This document shows positions 36,610 to 45,422 of a DNA stretch of 64,000 nucleotides, in pieces (position 1 is the first letter of the stretch; each line of letters starts with the position of its first letter). This stretch comes from Pusillimonas sp. T7-7. Its GTDB lineage: Bacteria > Pseudomonadota > Gammaproteobacteria > Burkholderiales > Burkholderiaceae_B. The notes below the pieces were generated by a model that made no database searches, was not told the DNA's origin, and saw nothing but the letters and a program-made list of their open reading frames with translations. Where the stretch lies: the NCBI RefSeq assembly GCF_000209655.1, contig NC_015458.1:3224001-3288000 (forward strand), in the 5' to 3' direction. The position numbers were made by a program, and so were the translations under genes.

Positions 36610-37524
36610 TCAAGCTTGGCTGCGCCCTTTGCTGACCAACACCAGACCGATGCCGCCCAGCACCAAGATACACGACAGGATAAGCTGCAGTGTGAGGGCT
36701 TCGCCCAGCAGAGCGGCGCCCATCACCGCCGTAAGAATGGGCACCGAGAGCTGCACGGTGCTGGCCTTCAGCACGGAAAGCTGTTTCATGACGCCATACC
36801 AGACCACGTACCCCAGGCCAGACGTAACGGTGCCCGACAGGATGGCGTAGCTCAGCCCACGGGCATCCCAGTGCAGAGTGGCGAGTAAAGGCAAAGCGGC
36901 CAACAGGCTCAGGGGGACTGCCCGGCCAAAATTGCTGGCTGTAGAGGCCAGAGGGTTGGTGGCGCCTTTGCCCAGTATGGAGTACCAACCCCAGGCGGCG
37001 CCGGCGATGGCCATCAGTGCAGCGGCGGCCAGCGGCGGCGCACTGCTGCCGGGCAACAGCAGAAATACAAGGCCGGCTATGCTGGCAAGCAGCCCGACCA
37101 TGGATAGCGCGCCAAGACGCTCGCCCTTGATCATGCCGTACAGAAGCATGGAAAGCTGCACGCTGCCGAACAGGATCAGCGCCCCGACACCCGATTCCAT
37201 ATTGACGTAGGCAAGTGAAAAAGCGACCGCATACAAAACCAGGGCGATGGCGCCGGCCCAACTGCCCGATTGACGAACGGGTGTTGTTTGCCGTGCCGCT
37301 GCACGATGCGACGATAAGTAGACTAATGCATATAGAACGAGCGTACCGCTTGCAAGCCTGAGCGCCGTAAAACTTAAAGGGTCAATGTGGCGCTCCATAA
37401 GCGCCAGCCGGCACAGTATGGAGTTTCCGGCAAAGGCCAGCATGGACAGGCAGGTGAGCAGGGATATCCGGATAGCCAAGCTTGCTTCCCGGTCGCCGCC
37501 TGCTTCATGGGCATTTGAAGTCAT
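36610..37524 (-). CDS. EamA-family (DMT) transporter
   Basis: A 304-residue integral membrane protein of the drug/metabolite transporter superfamily. Ten hydrophobic segments form two EamA repeats, for example SLLTCLSMLAFAGNSILCRL near the start and YAILSGTVTSGLGYVVWYGV in the second half. It probably exports metabolites or imports an amine or nucleoside; the substrate is unknown. The ATG at 37524 gives a normal length; the frame's earlier start adds a non-family extension. It is divergent from ghrA. Confidence 0.82.
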   Translation of the reverse strand: MTSNAHEAGGDREASLAIRISLLTCLSMLAFAGNSILCRLALMERHIDPLSFTALRLASGTLVLYALVYLSSHRAAARQTTPVRQSGSWAGAIALVLYAVAFSLAYVNMESGVGALILFGSVQLSMLLYGMIKGERLGALSMVGLLASIAGLVFLLLPGSSAPPLAAAALMAIAGAAWGWYSILGKGATNPLASTASNFGRAVPLSLLAALPLLATLHWDARGLSYAILSGTVTSGLGYVVWYGVMKQLSVLKASTVQLSVPILTAVMGAALLGEALTLQLILSCILVLGGIGLVLVSKGRSQA

Positions 37525-37666
37525 CGTGAAACTATATCGTGTTGGACCGGGTTTCGCTACGAAATTTAGCTTGGATGGCGACACAAAATGCGGCGTGTCA
37601 TTCGGTGAAGAAGTGACTTTGTTAAATTATGATGAATAGCTTAACCCTACTGCTGCAGGAAACCCC

Positions 37667-38602
37667 ATGATTAACGTAATATTCGCCTCTGACCACGATA
37701 ATGAGCCGCAGAGCTGGATAGCACCGCTGCGGCGTGAGCTGCCGGACGTTCGCATAACAAACTGGGACAGCGCCGCAGCGCCGGTTGGGGCGCAGTTGGC
37801 CGTGGTATGGAAGCCTCCTCAAAACCTGTTCCTGCAAGAGACACAGCTTGAGGCGGTGTTCAATCTGGGGGCGGGTGTCGATGCTCTGCTGCAGCTGCCC
37901 GGTTTGCCGGCCGACCTTCCCATCATTCGCCTGGAAGATGCGGGCATGGGCGTGCAGATGGCTGAATATGTGGTTCACGCGTTGTTGCGGGCATCGCGTG
38001 GGTTTGAGCAGTATCAGGGGCAACAGCTGCAGCGCCAGTGGGCGCCGTTGACCGATATCCAGCGCGCGCAGTGGCCGGTTGGAGTCATGGGCACTGGTCT
38101 GATGGGAGCGCGGGTGGCCCAAACCCTGGCGGCGCTTGAATACCCTGTGGCAAGCTGGTCGCGTCGCGGAAAAGAAATCACCGGCGTGCAAAAATTTGCA
38201 TCGCAAGCCGAGTTTCCGGCTTTCTTGGCGCGTACCCGTGTGCTGGTCAATGTTCTGCCGCTAACGACCGAAACACAGGGCATACTGTGCCGGGATACCT
38301 TTGAGCAGCTGTTGCCCGATGCCTATGTCATCAATGTAGGGCGCGGCGAGCATCTGGTCGAAGACGATTTGTTGAGTATGGTGGAGTCTGGCCGTATCAA
38401 GGGGGCGACCCTGGACGTTTTTACCCAGGAGCCTTTGCCTTCCGATCATCCATTCTGGGCCAATCCGGCCATCACCATCACCCCCCACGTAGCCGCGGCC
38501 AGTTTGCGCGATGAAACCATCAAGCAGATCGCGGCAAAAATCAGAGGCTTTCTGAATGGTGAAACGCTTACGGGTACGGTAAATCGCAACCTGGGGTACT
38601 AG
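37667..38602 (+). CDS. ghrA: Glyoxylate/hydroxypyruvate reductase A
   Basis: A 311-residue D-2-hydroxyacid dehydrogenase that reduces glyoxylate to glycolate and hydroxypyruvate to glycerate with NAD(P)H. The Rossmann motif is VGVMGTGLMGARVAQTL. The catalytic Arg/Glu/His set lies in NVGRGEHLVEDD, VFTQEPLP and TPHVAA. The N-terminal half (LGAGVDALLQLPGLP) is typical of GhrA, not of SerA or PdxB. AGGAAAC precedes the ATG. It is a single gene, divergent from the EamA transporter. Confidence 0.88.
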   Translation: MINVIFASDHDNEPQSWIAPLRRELPDVRITNWDSAAAPVGAQLAVVWKPPQNLFLQETQLEAVFNLGAGVDALLQLPGLPADLPIIRLEDAGMGVQMAEYVVHALLRASRGFEQYQGQQLQRQWAPLTDIQRAQWPVGVMGTGLMGARVAQTLAALEYPVASWSRRGKEITGVQKFASQAEFPAFLARTRVLVNVLPLTTETQGILCRDTFEQLLPDAYVINVGRGEHLVEDDLLSMVESGRIKGATLDVFTQEPLPSDHPFWANPAITITPHVAAASLRDETIKQIAAKIRGFLNGETLTGTVNRNLGY

Positions 38603-38670
38603 GTCCCACGAGCCAATAGGTAATGCCCGTGCCGGAAAACCACACATATTTGACGCGTTTGGTGGTGTGC

Positions 38671-38712
38671 TAGGGTAAACCCTTGTGTCGATGCTAGGGT
38701 TTACCCTATAAT
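38671..38712 (+). promoter_or_regulatory. Tandem palindromes around a sigma-70 promoter
   Basis: Two near-identical 6-2-6 palindromes are centred 24 bases apart: TAGGGTAAACCCTT (38671-38684, one mismatch) and TAGGGTTTACCCTA (38695-38708, perfect). A -35 TTGTGT (38683-38688) and -10 TATAAT (38707-38712), 18 bases apart, lie within this array, and the second palindrome overlaps the -10. The layout is that of a repressor bound cooperatively at two sites. The regulator is unknown. The element precedes the small gene at 38749. Confidence 0.65.
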
Positions 38713-38748
38713 TGCAATGTCATTCCCCATACTCCATAGGTTCTGAAC

Positions 38749-38958
38749 ATGGCAAACATCAAACTGGCACTCGCAGGCAACGCCCCGGTCAGCTCGGTCG
38801 CTTCCAGGGCCGTACGCGGTCCTTCCACCAGAGCACGCGCAGCCTCTGCGGTTAAAGGCTTTGCTGCCGCGGTGAGCAAAGTAGACAACGCACTGGCTGG
38901 CTATATGGCCGATTTGGCCAAGGCCCGCAACCACGGTAATACCGCAGCAAAAGACTAA
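38749..38958 (+). CDS. Small basic protein of unknown function
   Basis: A 69-residue alanine-rich basic protein, with about ten Arg/Lys in the first 60 residues. The core ASRAVRGPSTRARAASAVKG is followed by FAAAVSKVDNALAGYMADLA. No signal peptide or strong membrane segment is evident; a positively charged amphipathic helix is likely. A good sigma-70 promoter with two tandem palindromes lies 40-80 bases upstream, which argues that the gene is real and regulated. It overlaps the GntR gene by 4 bases, tail to tail. I do not recognise a family. Confidence 0.6.
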   Translation: MANIKLALAGNAPVSSVASRAVRGPSTRARAASAVKGFAAAVSKVDNALAGYMADLAKARNHGNTAAKD

Positions 38959-39704
38959 GACCGCATTTCAGCAGATTGCACACGAGTTGAATCGTCTGTT
39001 CTGGCGGCAGGTATCAATAACCGCACGCCGGAGCGGTCTGCAACGTTGTGCAAGTGTTCCCGCATGGCCTTGCTGGCAAGAGCGGGCGAGCCCGAGGCCA
39101 GCGCATCGACAATGCAGGCGTGCTCTTGTATGGGCTCGACGACGCGATCGGGATTTGCAAAGGCGACCTGCCGGCTGCTTTCGATGACGTTTTCAATGCC
39201 TGCCACAATATCCGTCAGTAGTGGGCTGCCCGCAATCTCGAAGATGCGCTCGTGAAATGCCTGGTCAGCCTCTGCCATGGCGACCAGATCACCCTGGTTG
39301 GCCGCAGTTTGCATGCTTACGATGGTGTCCCGTAATTGATCCAGCCCGGATTCTGTCACCACGTTGGCGGCCAGCATGACGGCAAGCTCTTCCAGTTGCG
39401 CACGCACCATGTATACGTCGCGCAAGGCATAGCGCCCTTGAAAAGACCAGCGCCCATAGGCGCTTTCCAGGCCTTTTTGCCGTGGATCGGCAATAAACAC
39501 GCCGCGTCCGGCCTCGCTGCGTAACAGACCCAGGCCCTCCAGCATAGTGATGGCTTCGCGTAGCGACGCACGGCTGACGCCCAACTCTTCCGCAAGTTGT
39601 CTTTGCCCGGGCAACCGTCCTGTTTTCGACCATTTCTTTTGCCGAATTCGGATCTGCAACTGCTGCGCAACCTGTTTGACGAGGGAGGTTGATTGAATGC
39701 TCAT
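38955..39704 (-). CDS. GntR-family regulator, FadR subfamily (FCD domain)
   Basis: A 249-residue regulator. The N-terminal winged helix-turn-helix has LPGQRQLAEELGVSRASLRE with EGLGLLRSEAGRGVFI (residues 25-75). The C-terminal FCD domain (about 90-230) carries acidic/histidine metal ligands such as DQAFHERIFEIAGS and the late EHLHN. It is divergent from the amidase gene. A perfect 17-base FadR-type palindrome sits at the amidase promoter and a near-identical one precedes the importer genes, so it is the probable repressor of both. The inducer is presumably the imported or hydrolysed amide (inferred). Confidence 0.85.
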   Translation of the reverse strand: MSIQSTSLVKQVAQQLQIRIRQKKWSKTGRLPGQRQLAEELGVSRASLREAITMLEGLGLLRSEAGRGVFIADPRQKGLESAYGRWSFQGRYALRDVYMVRAQLEELAVMLAANVVTESGLDQLRDTIVSMQTAANQGDLVAMAEADQAFHERIFEIAGSPLLTDIVAGIENVIESSRQVAFANPDRVVEPIQEHACIVDALASGSPALASKAMREHLHNVADRSGVRLLIPAARTDDSTRVQSAEMRS

Positions 39705-39734
39705 TTCGTGTCGGGGCCTGGCCTGAGTGGTGTA

Positions 39735-39786
39735 TTGACATGCGTTGTATGTGCGGGCATTATGACATCAACTGGTCATACCAGTT
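39735..39786 (+). promoter_or_regulatory. Amidase promoter with FadR-type operator 1
   Basis: A -35 TTGACA (39735-39740) and -10 CATTAT (39758-39763) are 17 bases apart. The perfect palindrome AACTGGTCATACCAGTT (39770-39786) starts where transcription should begin. It contains TGGTCATACCA, fitting the FadR-subfamily consensus TNGTNNNACNA. A regulator bound there would block initiation or clearance. The same site recurs at 41448-41464. Confidence 0.75.
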
Positions 39787-39832
39787 AAGCGGCAAGTGTT
39801 TTCGTATCCGGTAGTCTTTATCGGGGGAACCC

Positions 39833-41422
39833 ATGACGACAGAAGCGGTGGACAGCGCCTCGGTGCTGGCGGCATTCGATCGCGTAGCCGAAGGCCTGGC
39901 GGCTTTGAATCAATATCCATTTTCAGGGCGGGGCGTATTCTGGGCCGAGCGGCTCAACATTAATTTGCCCGAGCTCGAGGCCCTGCAAAGCCTTGCGGAT
40001 GAAGCCGGTGCGCACTACAGGTTTGAGCAAGGCCCGCTTGTTGCCGAAGGCATGGCTCCTCCACCCGCTGCGATCGGTGGCATTGCGGCGATTGCACGCA
40101 ATGCACACTTGCCTGATGCTGATGTGGCAGGCGCTGCTTTGCAGGCCTTGCACACTGCCCATCGCCACGAGCACCTGAACGCCTTTATCCAACTGGCCAC
40201 TGAATCATCGATCACGGCACAGGCGGATGCCGCGGCGGCAATGAAATACCGGGCCAGCCTGCCCTTGTTGGGTGTGCCTGTCGCGGTAAAGGACCTCATG
40301 CTGGTCCAGGGTTTCCCTCTTACCGGGGGCACGCAGGCGCCGGACAATAAGCCGTCTGCTACAGATGCCTTGGCCGTAGGCCGACTGCGGGAAGCGGGCG
40401 CCTTATTCGTGGGCACAACGAATCTTCACGAATTGGCCTATGGCATTACCAGCAACAATCCCCACTACGGAGCCGTGGTTAATCCTCATGATGCCAACGT
40501 TATTCCAGGGGGTTCCAGCGGAGGCTCGGCAGTTTCTGTTGCCGCTGGAATCGTGCGTGCCAGCATCGGTACCGATACTTCAGGCTCCATCCGTATTCCG
40601 GCGGCGTGTTGCGGGGTCGTCGGGTTCAAACCAAGTTACGATGCCGTTCCGCGCCAGGGCGCCCTGGACCTTGGCCCATCGCTGGATCATATCGGCCCTA
40701 TTACACGTTCGGTAGACGATGCGGCTTTGCTGTTTTCTGTCATGGCGGGGCTGCCGGCGCAGGTGCCGCAACGCTTGGCCTCTCTTGCCGGTGTGCGTAT
40801 AGGCGTGCCGGCCAACTTTTTCTTCGAGCCGCTTGCGCCCGACGTAGGGGCAGTCGTGCAGACTGCTCTGGAATTGATGGCTGACGATGGTGCGCAGCTG
40901 ATACCGATACAACTCGATGGCGTTGACCGGGCACCCGCCATTCAGTTTGCCACCCTATGCAGTGAAGCCACCTCGATACATTGGCGCCGACTGTTGGCAA
41001 AACCCGATTCCTTGGGCGCCGATGTCAGAGTTAGACTGGAAATCGGCCAATTGCTGCCGGCTATTTGGTACACCCGCGCACAGGGTGCCAGAAGCCGGTT
41101 GGCCATGGTTTTCGACGCGGCATTAGCCGGCGTCGATGTGATCGCCACGCCTACCATGCGGACTACCGCGCCTCCCGTGTCGGCCAGCCATGTGCAGATC
41201 GGGCAGCAGTCCATGCCCATGCATACCGCTGCCACAGGCTTGACGCTGCCATTCAATCTCAGCGGCCTGCCCGCTATTACCCTGCCCTGCGGGCGGGGCG
41301 AGCACGACCTGCCGGTTGGTTTGCAGTTGGCAGCCGGTCGGCAGCAAGACTGGAAGCTGCTCGCCGTCTCGCTGCGGGCTGAAGCCCTGCTGTCCGGGGT
41401 TAATGGCAATCCCAAGCATTGA
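39833..41422 (+). CDS. Amidase-signature-family hydrolase
   Basis: A 529-residue amidase-signature enzyme with an intact Ser-cisSer-Lys triad: Lys about 153 in PVAVKDLM, cis-Ser about 228 in GGSSGGSA and nucleophile Ser about 252 in GTDTSGSIR. The 75- and 24-residue spacings are those of the family. About 100 residues precede the signature domain and may form a helical cap. It hydrolyses a carboxamide or ureide to acid and ammonia. Allophanate/biuret-type (AtzE/AtzF-like) or aryl amide substrates are possible. It is divergent from the GntR gene and followed by a HAAT importer with the same operator, so the importer probably brings in its substrate. Confidence 0.82.
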   Translation: MTTEAVDSASVLAAFDRVAEGLAALNQYPFSGRGVFWAERLNINLPELEALQSLADEAGAHYRFEQGPLVAEGMAPPPAAIGGIAAIARNAHLPDADVAGAALQALHTAHRHEHLNAFIQLATESSITAQADAAAAMKYRASLPLLGVPVAVKDLMLVQGFPLTGGTQAPDNKPSATDALAVGRLREAGALFVGTTNLHELAYGITSNNPHYGAVVNPHDANVIPGGSSGGSAVSVAAGIVRASIGTDTSGSIRIPAACCGVVGFKPSYDAVPRQGALDLGPSLDHIGPITRSVDDAALLFSVMAGLPAQVPQRLASLAGVRIGVPANFFFEPLAPDVGAVVQTALELMADDGAQLIPIQLDGVDRAPAIQFATLCSEATSIHWRRLLAKPDSLGADVRVRLEIGQLLPAIWYTRAQGARSRLAMVFDAALAGVDVIATPTMRTTAPPVSASHVQIGQQSMPMHTAATGLTLPFNLSGLPAITLPCGRGEHDLPVGLQLAAGRQQDWKLLAVSLRAEALLSGVNGNPKH

Positions 41423-41464
41423 CAATCGCCATGAAGTCTATGAATATAACTGGTCAGACCAGTC
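41419..41464 (+). promoter_or_regulatory. Importer promoter with FadR-type operator 2
   Basis: TTGACA (41419-41424) overlaps the amidase stop. The sequence at 41448-41464 matches operator 1 at 15 of 17 bases (AACTGGTCAGACCAGTC) and six of seven arm pairs remain. A weak -10 (GAATAT, 41442-41447) lies between. It stands 77 bases before the binding-protein ATG, so the five liv-type genes probably form a second transcript under the same regulator. Confidence 0.7.
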
Positions 41465-41540
41465 TGACTAGGTAAAAATAAACAGACTGCTGTACAGAGT
41501 CGAAGGTTTGCAGTTGTGGTTTCCTATAGGAGGAGTTCCC

Positions 41541-42758
41541 ATGAGACAGCTTCGCTTCGCATTAGCCGCTGCCGCCGTTGCGTTGTCCACTGGCGCTGCG
41601 ACGGCGCTGGCGGCCGACCCCATCGTTATTGGCGTTAGCATTGCGCAATCGCCTCCGGGCTCGGTTGTACAGGGCACGCAGGTTAAAGACGGCATCGAGA
41701 TCGTCACCAAGATGATCAATGATGACGGCGGTGTGCTTGGCCGCCCGCTCAAGATAGTCTATGAAGACAATCAAGGCATACCCGAAAAAGGCCGGGCTGC
41801 CGCCGAAAAATTAATCTCACGCGATAAAGTGGTGGCCATTACCGGCGGGCATCAAAGCTCGGTGTGCCTGGCCGAAATCGAAGTCGCGCATCGGTACAAG
41901 ATACCCTACGTCAATACCAATTGCTGGTCTGACGACATACGCATCAAGGGCTATCCAGAAGTCTTCAACCCGGGCAACTACAACACGCGTGTTTCGTCGG
42001 CCATGGCAGAGACCATCGCCGCGCTGAAGGTCAAGTCGGTAGTGGCCTTTGCCGAGAACACCGACTACGGCATAGGCCAGGCAAAAATACTGGGCGAGTT
42101 CCTGAAAAAAATGGCGCCCGATACCGACTACAAGTATGTTGCGCTTGACCGTGCCGGCAAGGACTTCACGCCGGCAGTGTTGCCATTGCGGTCCAGCCCA
42201 CCCGATATGGTCGTCAATATCATGCTGCCCCCGGCCGCCTATATCCTTATGAACCAGCTCTACGAGCAGGGCGTCGCACCTACGGCAAAAACCTGGTTCT
42301 ACGATGGCGCTGGCATTGCCGACTATCCCGACTTCTGGCAAAACGTAAAAGAGGCGGGCAAGTACATGCTGGCTTTCGGCCTGTATCACCCTCAAATGCC
42401 CATGCCCGAGATGGGTCTGGAGGTTGGAAAAATCTTCCAGAAGCAGTCTGGGAATGAACCCAATCGCCTTATCTTCCAGGCGGCTGACTCTGTCTTGCTG
42501 ATTGCCCGGGCCATCGAACAGGCCAAGTCGACCGAAAGCGCCGATATCATCAAAGCCTTGCAGAACATGGAGTTCGAAGGCGTGCGCGGCAAGTTCAAGT
42601 TTTCGCAAGAGCCGGGCTATACCTACCAGCAGTGGGTAGATATTCCCTATGTCACCTATCAGCTCACCGAAGTCGATCAGCCGCTTAGCAAAACCACGCT
42701 TATACAGGCCAGCGGGCAAGCGCTGCAGGTCGACAAGCTGGTGAAGCCGGCCGAGTAA
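41541..42758 (+). CDS. HAAT-family (Liv-type) substrate-binding protein
   Basis: A 405-residue periplasmic binding protein of the hydrophobic-amino-acid/amide uptake family. The signal peptide begins MRQLRFALAAAAVALSTGAA and is cleaved near ALA-AD. The type I fold markers are IVIGVSIAQSPPGSVVQGTQ, MINDDGGVLGRPLKIVYEDN and the AITGGHQSSV segment. The ATG at 41541 has a strong AGGAGG box. It would deliver ligand to the LivHMGF-type complex encoded next. Relatives bind branched-chain amino acids, urea, short amides or aromatic acids; the amidase neighbour favours an amide-type ligand. Confidence 0.83.
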   Translation: MRQLRFALAAAAVALSTGAATALAADPIVIGVSIAQSPPGSVVQGTQVKDGIEIVTKMINDDGGVLGRPLKIVYEDNQGIPEKGRAAAEKLISRDKVVAITGGHQSSVCLAEIEVAHRYKIPYVNTNCWSDDIRIKGYPEVFNPGNYNTRVSSAMAETIAALKVKSVVAFAENTDYGIGQAKILGEFLKKMAPDTDYKYVALDRAGKDFTPAVLPLRSSPPDMVVNIMLPPAAYILMNQLYEQGVAPTAKTWFYDGAGIADYPDFWQNVKEAGKYMLAFGLYHPQMPMPEMGLEVGKIFQKQSGNEPNRLIFQAADSVLLIARAIEQAKSTESADIIKALQNMEFEGVRGKFKFSQEPGYTYQQWVDIPYVTYQLTEVDQPLSKTTLIQASGQALQVDKLVKPAE

Positions 42759-42822
42759 CCACCATAGCCAAGCAACAATAAGAATCGTCGGGGCCGTTTG
42801 CCCCGGCTTCAAGGAGGCTCAC

Positions 42823-43713
42823 GTGCTGGCACTGGATCTGTTCGTCAACGGCTTGATCATAGGCCTGTACTACGCTTTGATGGCTGTGGGCCTGTCGATG
42901 ATCTTCGGCATACTCAAGGTCGTGAACTTCGCTCACGGCGAGTTCTACATGGTGGGTGCTTATACCTACACGCTGATCTCCTTGAATCTGGGCGTACCGC
43001 CCTGGTTGGCGCTACCCACGGCGGCGCTGGCCGGAGCCGCGATTGGCTGGCTGACAGAGCGCTGGCTGATGCGCCCGCTGTACACGGGCTATGGTTCCTG
43101 GGGTTTGATGAAAGACGAGTATGCCGTGGTGGTGACTTTCGGCCTGTCTTTATTGATGATCAATCTGTTCGACAAGGTCATAGGCCCCTACCCCATGCGG
43201 GGGCCAGCGTTGTGGGATGTCAGCCGGCTGCGTATCGGGCCGTTCATGATGAGTGGCCAGAAGGTCGTAACGGCTGTCCTGGCCATTGTGTTGCTGGTGG
43301 GTCTGGCCTTGTTCATCAAGCGCTCGCTTTGGGGCCGACAGATCCAGGCGGTTGCCCAGAACCGGCTGGGCGCCTCGATTGCCGGCATCGATACCGGGCG
43401 GGCAAGCAGCATCGTGTTCATGGCCTCGGGCGTATTGGCCGCCGTCGCCGGCGCCTTGCTGGCGCCGGTCATCAATCCTGCTCCCGACGTCGGCATTTTC
43501 CCTGCAGTCAAATCCTATGTCATTGTAGTGATCGGAGGCATGGGGTCGATACCGGGCAGCATACTGGCGGCCTTGCTGCTGGGTGTGCTCGAAAGCTTTG
43601 CCGCCGTTTATCTGTCTTACGACTACCGCGACACATACGGACTAGTGTTGCTGATCCTTATTTTGATGTTCCGCCCGCAGGGCTTGTTCGGCGAACGCTC
43701 GCGCGAGGTATAG
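42823..43713 (+). CDS. livH: LivH-type ABC permease
   Basis: A 296-residue permease of the branched-chain amino-acid family with about eight membrane helices. The N-terminus LALDLFVNGLIIGLYYALMA and the motif ILKVVNFAHGEFYMVGAYTY are LivH hallmarks, as is the late GGMGSIPGSILAALLLGVLE. The start is GTG at 42823 with AAGGAGG 5-6 bases upstream. It pairs with the LivM-type permease starting 3 bases after its stop. The symbol follows family position; the substrate is unlikely to be leucine given the context. Confidence 0.85.
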   Translation: MLALDLFVNGLIIGLYYALMAVGLSMIFGILKVVNFAHGEFYMVGAYTYTLISLNLGVPPWLALPTAALAGAAIGWLTERWLMRPLYTGYGSWGLMKDEYAVVVTFGLSLLMINLFDKVIGPYPMRGPALWDVSRLRIGPFMMSGQKVVTAVLAIVLLVGLALFIKRSLWGRQIQAVAQNRLGASIAGIDTGRASSIVFMASGVLAAVAGALLAPVINPAPDVGIFPAVKSYVIVVIGGMGSIPGSILAALLLGVLESFAAVYLSYDYRDTYGLVLLILILMFRPQGLFGERSREV

Positions 43714-43716
43714 GCT

Positions 43717-44688
43717 ATGAACACACCACAGCATCCCAATCTGCATAGCAGCAAGCTGCGCAACGAACTATGGCTCAGCTTGCTGGTGCTCGGCGTTTTG
43801 GCGGTGCTGCCCGCCTTTGTGCAGTCCAACTATTGGCTGGGCGTGCTGATCGTCAGCATGTACTTCGCCATCATCGCTTCCGGATGGAACTTGTTGGCCG
43901 GCTATGCGGGGCAGTTTTCGCTGGCGCCCGCCGCCTTCGCCATGCTGGGCGGCTACAGTACCGCCTTGTTTGCCTATCATCTCCAGGCGCCTTTATGGAT
44001 AGGCCTGCCCATGGCCGCGATCATTCCCGGCCTGGTCGGCCTGGTGCTGGGGCGCATTGTGCTGCGTCTGTCGGGCGCCTATCTGGCCCTGACCACCTTG
44101 TCATTCGCCGAGATTCTTCGCCTGGTCATCTATAACTCCATCGAATTCACGCGTGGCGATCAAGGCTTGACCGTGCCAAGCCTGCTCGATGACCGCGTCG
44201 CCTACTATTATCTGTTCCTGGTGGCGCTGGCGCTGGTCGTAGGGCTGATCTACTGGCTGTTGCGCAGGCCCATGGGACGATTCCTGCAGGCGATACGCGA
44301 TGATGAAATCGGTGCGGCCAGCCGCGGTGTCGATGTCTTGCGCTACAAGACGCTGGCCTTTTTGATCAGTTGCGCCATCTGCGGATTTGCCGGCGGGTTA
44401 TATGGCACTTTTGCCCGTCTGGTCAGCCCCGAGCTGGGTCTTATTGCGCAAACGGGCCTGGTCATCGCCATGGTCGTCATCGGCGGCATGGGTACCCTGG
44501 TAGGGCCCTTGATCGGCGCCCTGCTGGTGTATACCGCTTCCGAAGTGTTGCGCGATGTCGGTAACATCCAGATGATTGTCTTTGCCTTCCTCGTTATTGT
44601 CTTCGCGCGCTATTTCCGCGAAGGCTTGTGGGGGCTGTTGCGTAGATCGATGTTGCGCCGTGCGCTGGCTCATCGCAAGGAGGCCTGA
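43717..44688 (+). CDS. livM: LivM-type ABC permease
   Basis: A 323-residue permease, the second membrane subunit of the HAAT importer. The family segments SGWNLLAGYAGQFSLAPAAF (LivM has NLxxGYxGQxSxG), RLSGAYLALTTLSFAEILRL and GGMGTLVGPLIGALLV are visible, with about nine hydrophobic helices. Its last base is the first base of the LivG-type start, so translation is coupled. It forms the channel with the LivH-type protein. Confidence 0.86.
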   Translation: MNTPQHPNLHSSKLRNELWLSLLVLGVLAVLPAFVQSNYWLGVLIVSMYFAIIASGWNLLAGYAGQFSLAPAAFAMLGGYSTALFAYHLQAPLWIGLPMAAIIPGLVGLVLGRIVLRLSGAYLALTTLSFAEILRLVIYNSIEFTRGDQGLTVPSLLDDRVAYYYLFLVALALVVGLIYWLLRRPMGRFLQAIRDDEIGAASRGVDVLRYKTLAFLISCAICGFAGGLYGTFARLVSPELGLIAQTGLVIAMVVIGGMGTLVGPLIGALLVYTASEVLRDVGNIQMIVFAFLVIVFARYFREGLWGLLRRSMLRRALAHRKEA

Positions 44689-45422
44689 TGCCGCTCATGC
44701 AGATCAACGAGGTCCAGAAACACTTTGGCGGACTGCGTGCCGTCGATAAGGTCAGCATGGATATCTCGGAAGGCGAGCTGGTCGGGCTTATCGGGCCCAA
44801 TGGTTCGGGCAAGACCACATTGCTGAATGTGCTGTCGGGGCACTTGCAAGCGGACGGCGGGTCGGTCCAGTTTGGCGGCGCCGATGTGCTGGGGCTGAAG
44901 CCGGCGCAGTTGGCGGGGCGGGGCATATTACGGATGTTCCAGATGACCCGCGTATTCAATCGCATCAGCGCCTTCGACAATCTGATTGTCAGTGGGCTGG
45001 CGCAAGGTTTGTCCGAGTCCGAGGCGGGCACGCGGGCTATTGAACTGCTCGAAGAGCTGACGCTCACACATGTCATGTACCTGGATGCCGGGCAGTTGTC
45101 GGGAGGACAAAGAAAGCTGTTGGAGTTCGGCGCCTGCTTCATGGCCAAGCCGCGCATCGCACTGCTGGACGAACCGTTTGCAGCTGTGCATCCGGTCATG
45201 AAGGAAACCATGTCTGCTTTCATAAAGCGCCGCAATGAGGCTGGCCAGACTTTTATTTTGGTCAGCCATGACATGCCGGTCATTGTGGATCTTTGCACCC
45301 GCTCAGTCTGCATGAATGCCGGCAAAGTCCTGGCCGACGGCCCCACCGATCAGGTGCTTCACTCGCCGGCGGTGATCGAAGCCTATCTGGGTGAAAGCGA
45401 CAACGAGGAGCAATATGCCTGA
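44688..45422 (+). CDS. livG: LivG-type ABC ATPase
   Basis: A 244-residue ATPase with Walker A GPNGSGKTTLLNVLSG, the signature LSGGQRKLLEFG, Walker B RIALLDEPFAAVHP and the H-loop VSHDM. The LivG-type long helical insertion (RMFQMTRVFNRISAFDNLIV) follows Walker A. The C-terminus ends YLGESDNEEQYA, close to the family pattern of an acidic tail after AYLG. It overlaps the LivF-type gene by 8 bases. Confidence 0.87.
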   Translation: MPLMQINEVQKHFGGLRAVDKVSMDISEGELVGLIGPNGSGKTTLLNVLSGHLQADGGSVQFGGADVLGLKPAQLAGRGILRMFQMTRVFNRISAFDNLIVSGLAQGLSESEAGTRAIELLEELTLTHVMYLDAGQLSGGQRKLLEFGACFMAKPRIALLDEPFAAVHPVMKETMSAFIKRRNEAGQTFILVSHDMPVIVDLCTRSVCMNAGKVLADGPTDQVLHSPAVIEAYLGESDNEEQYA

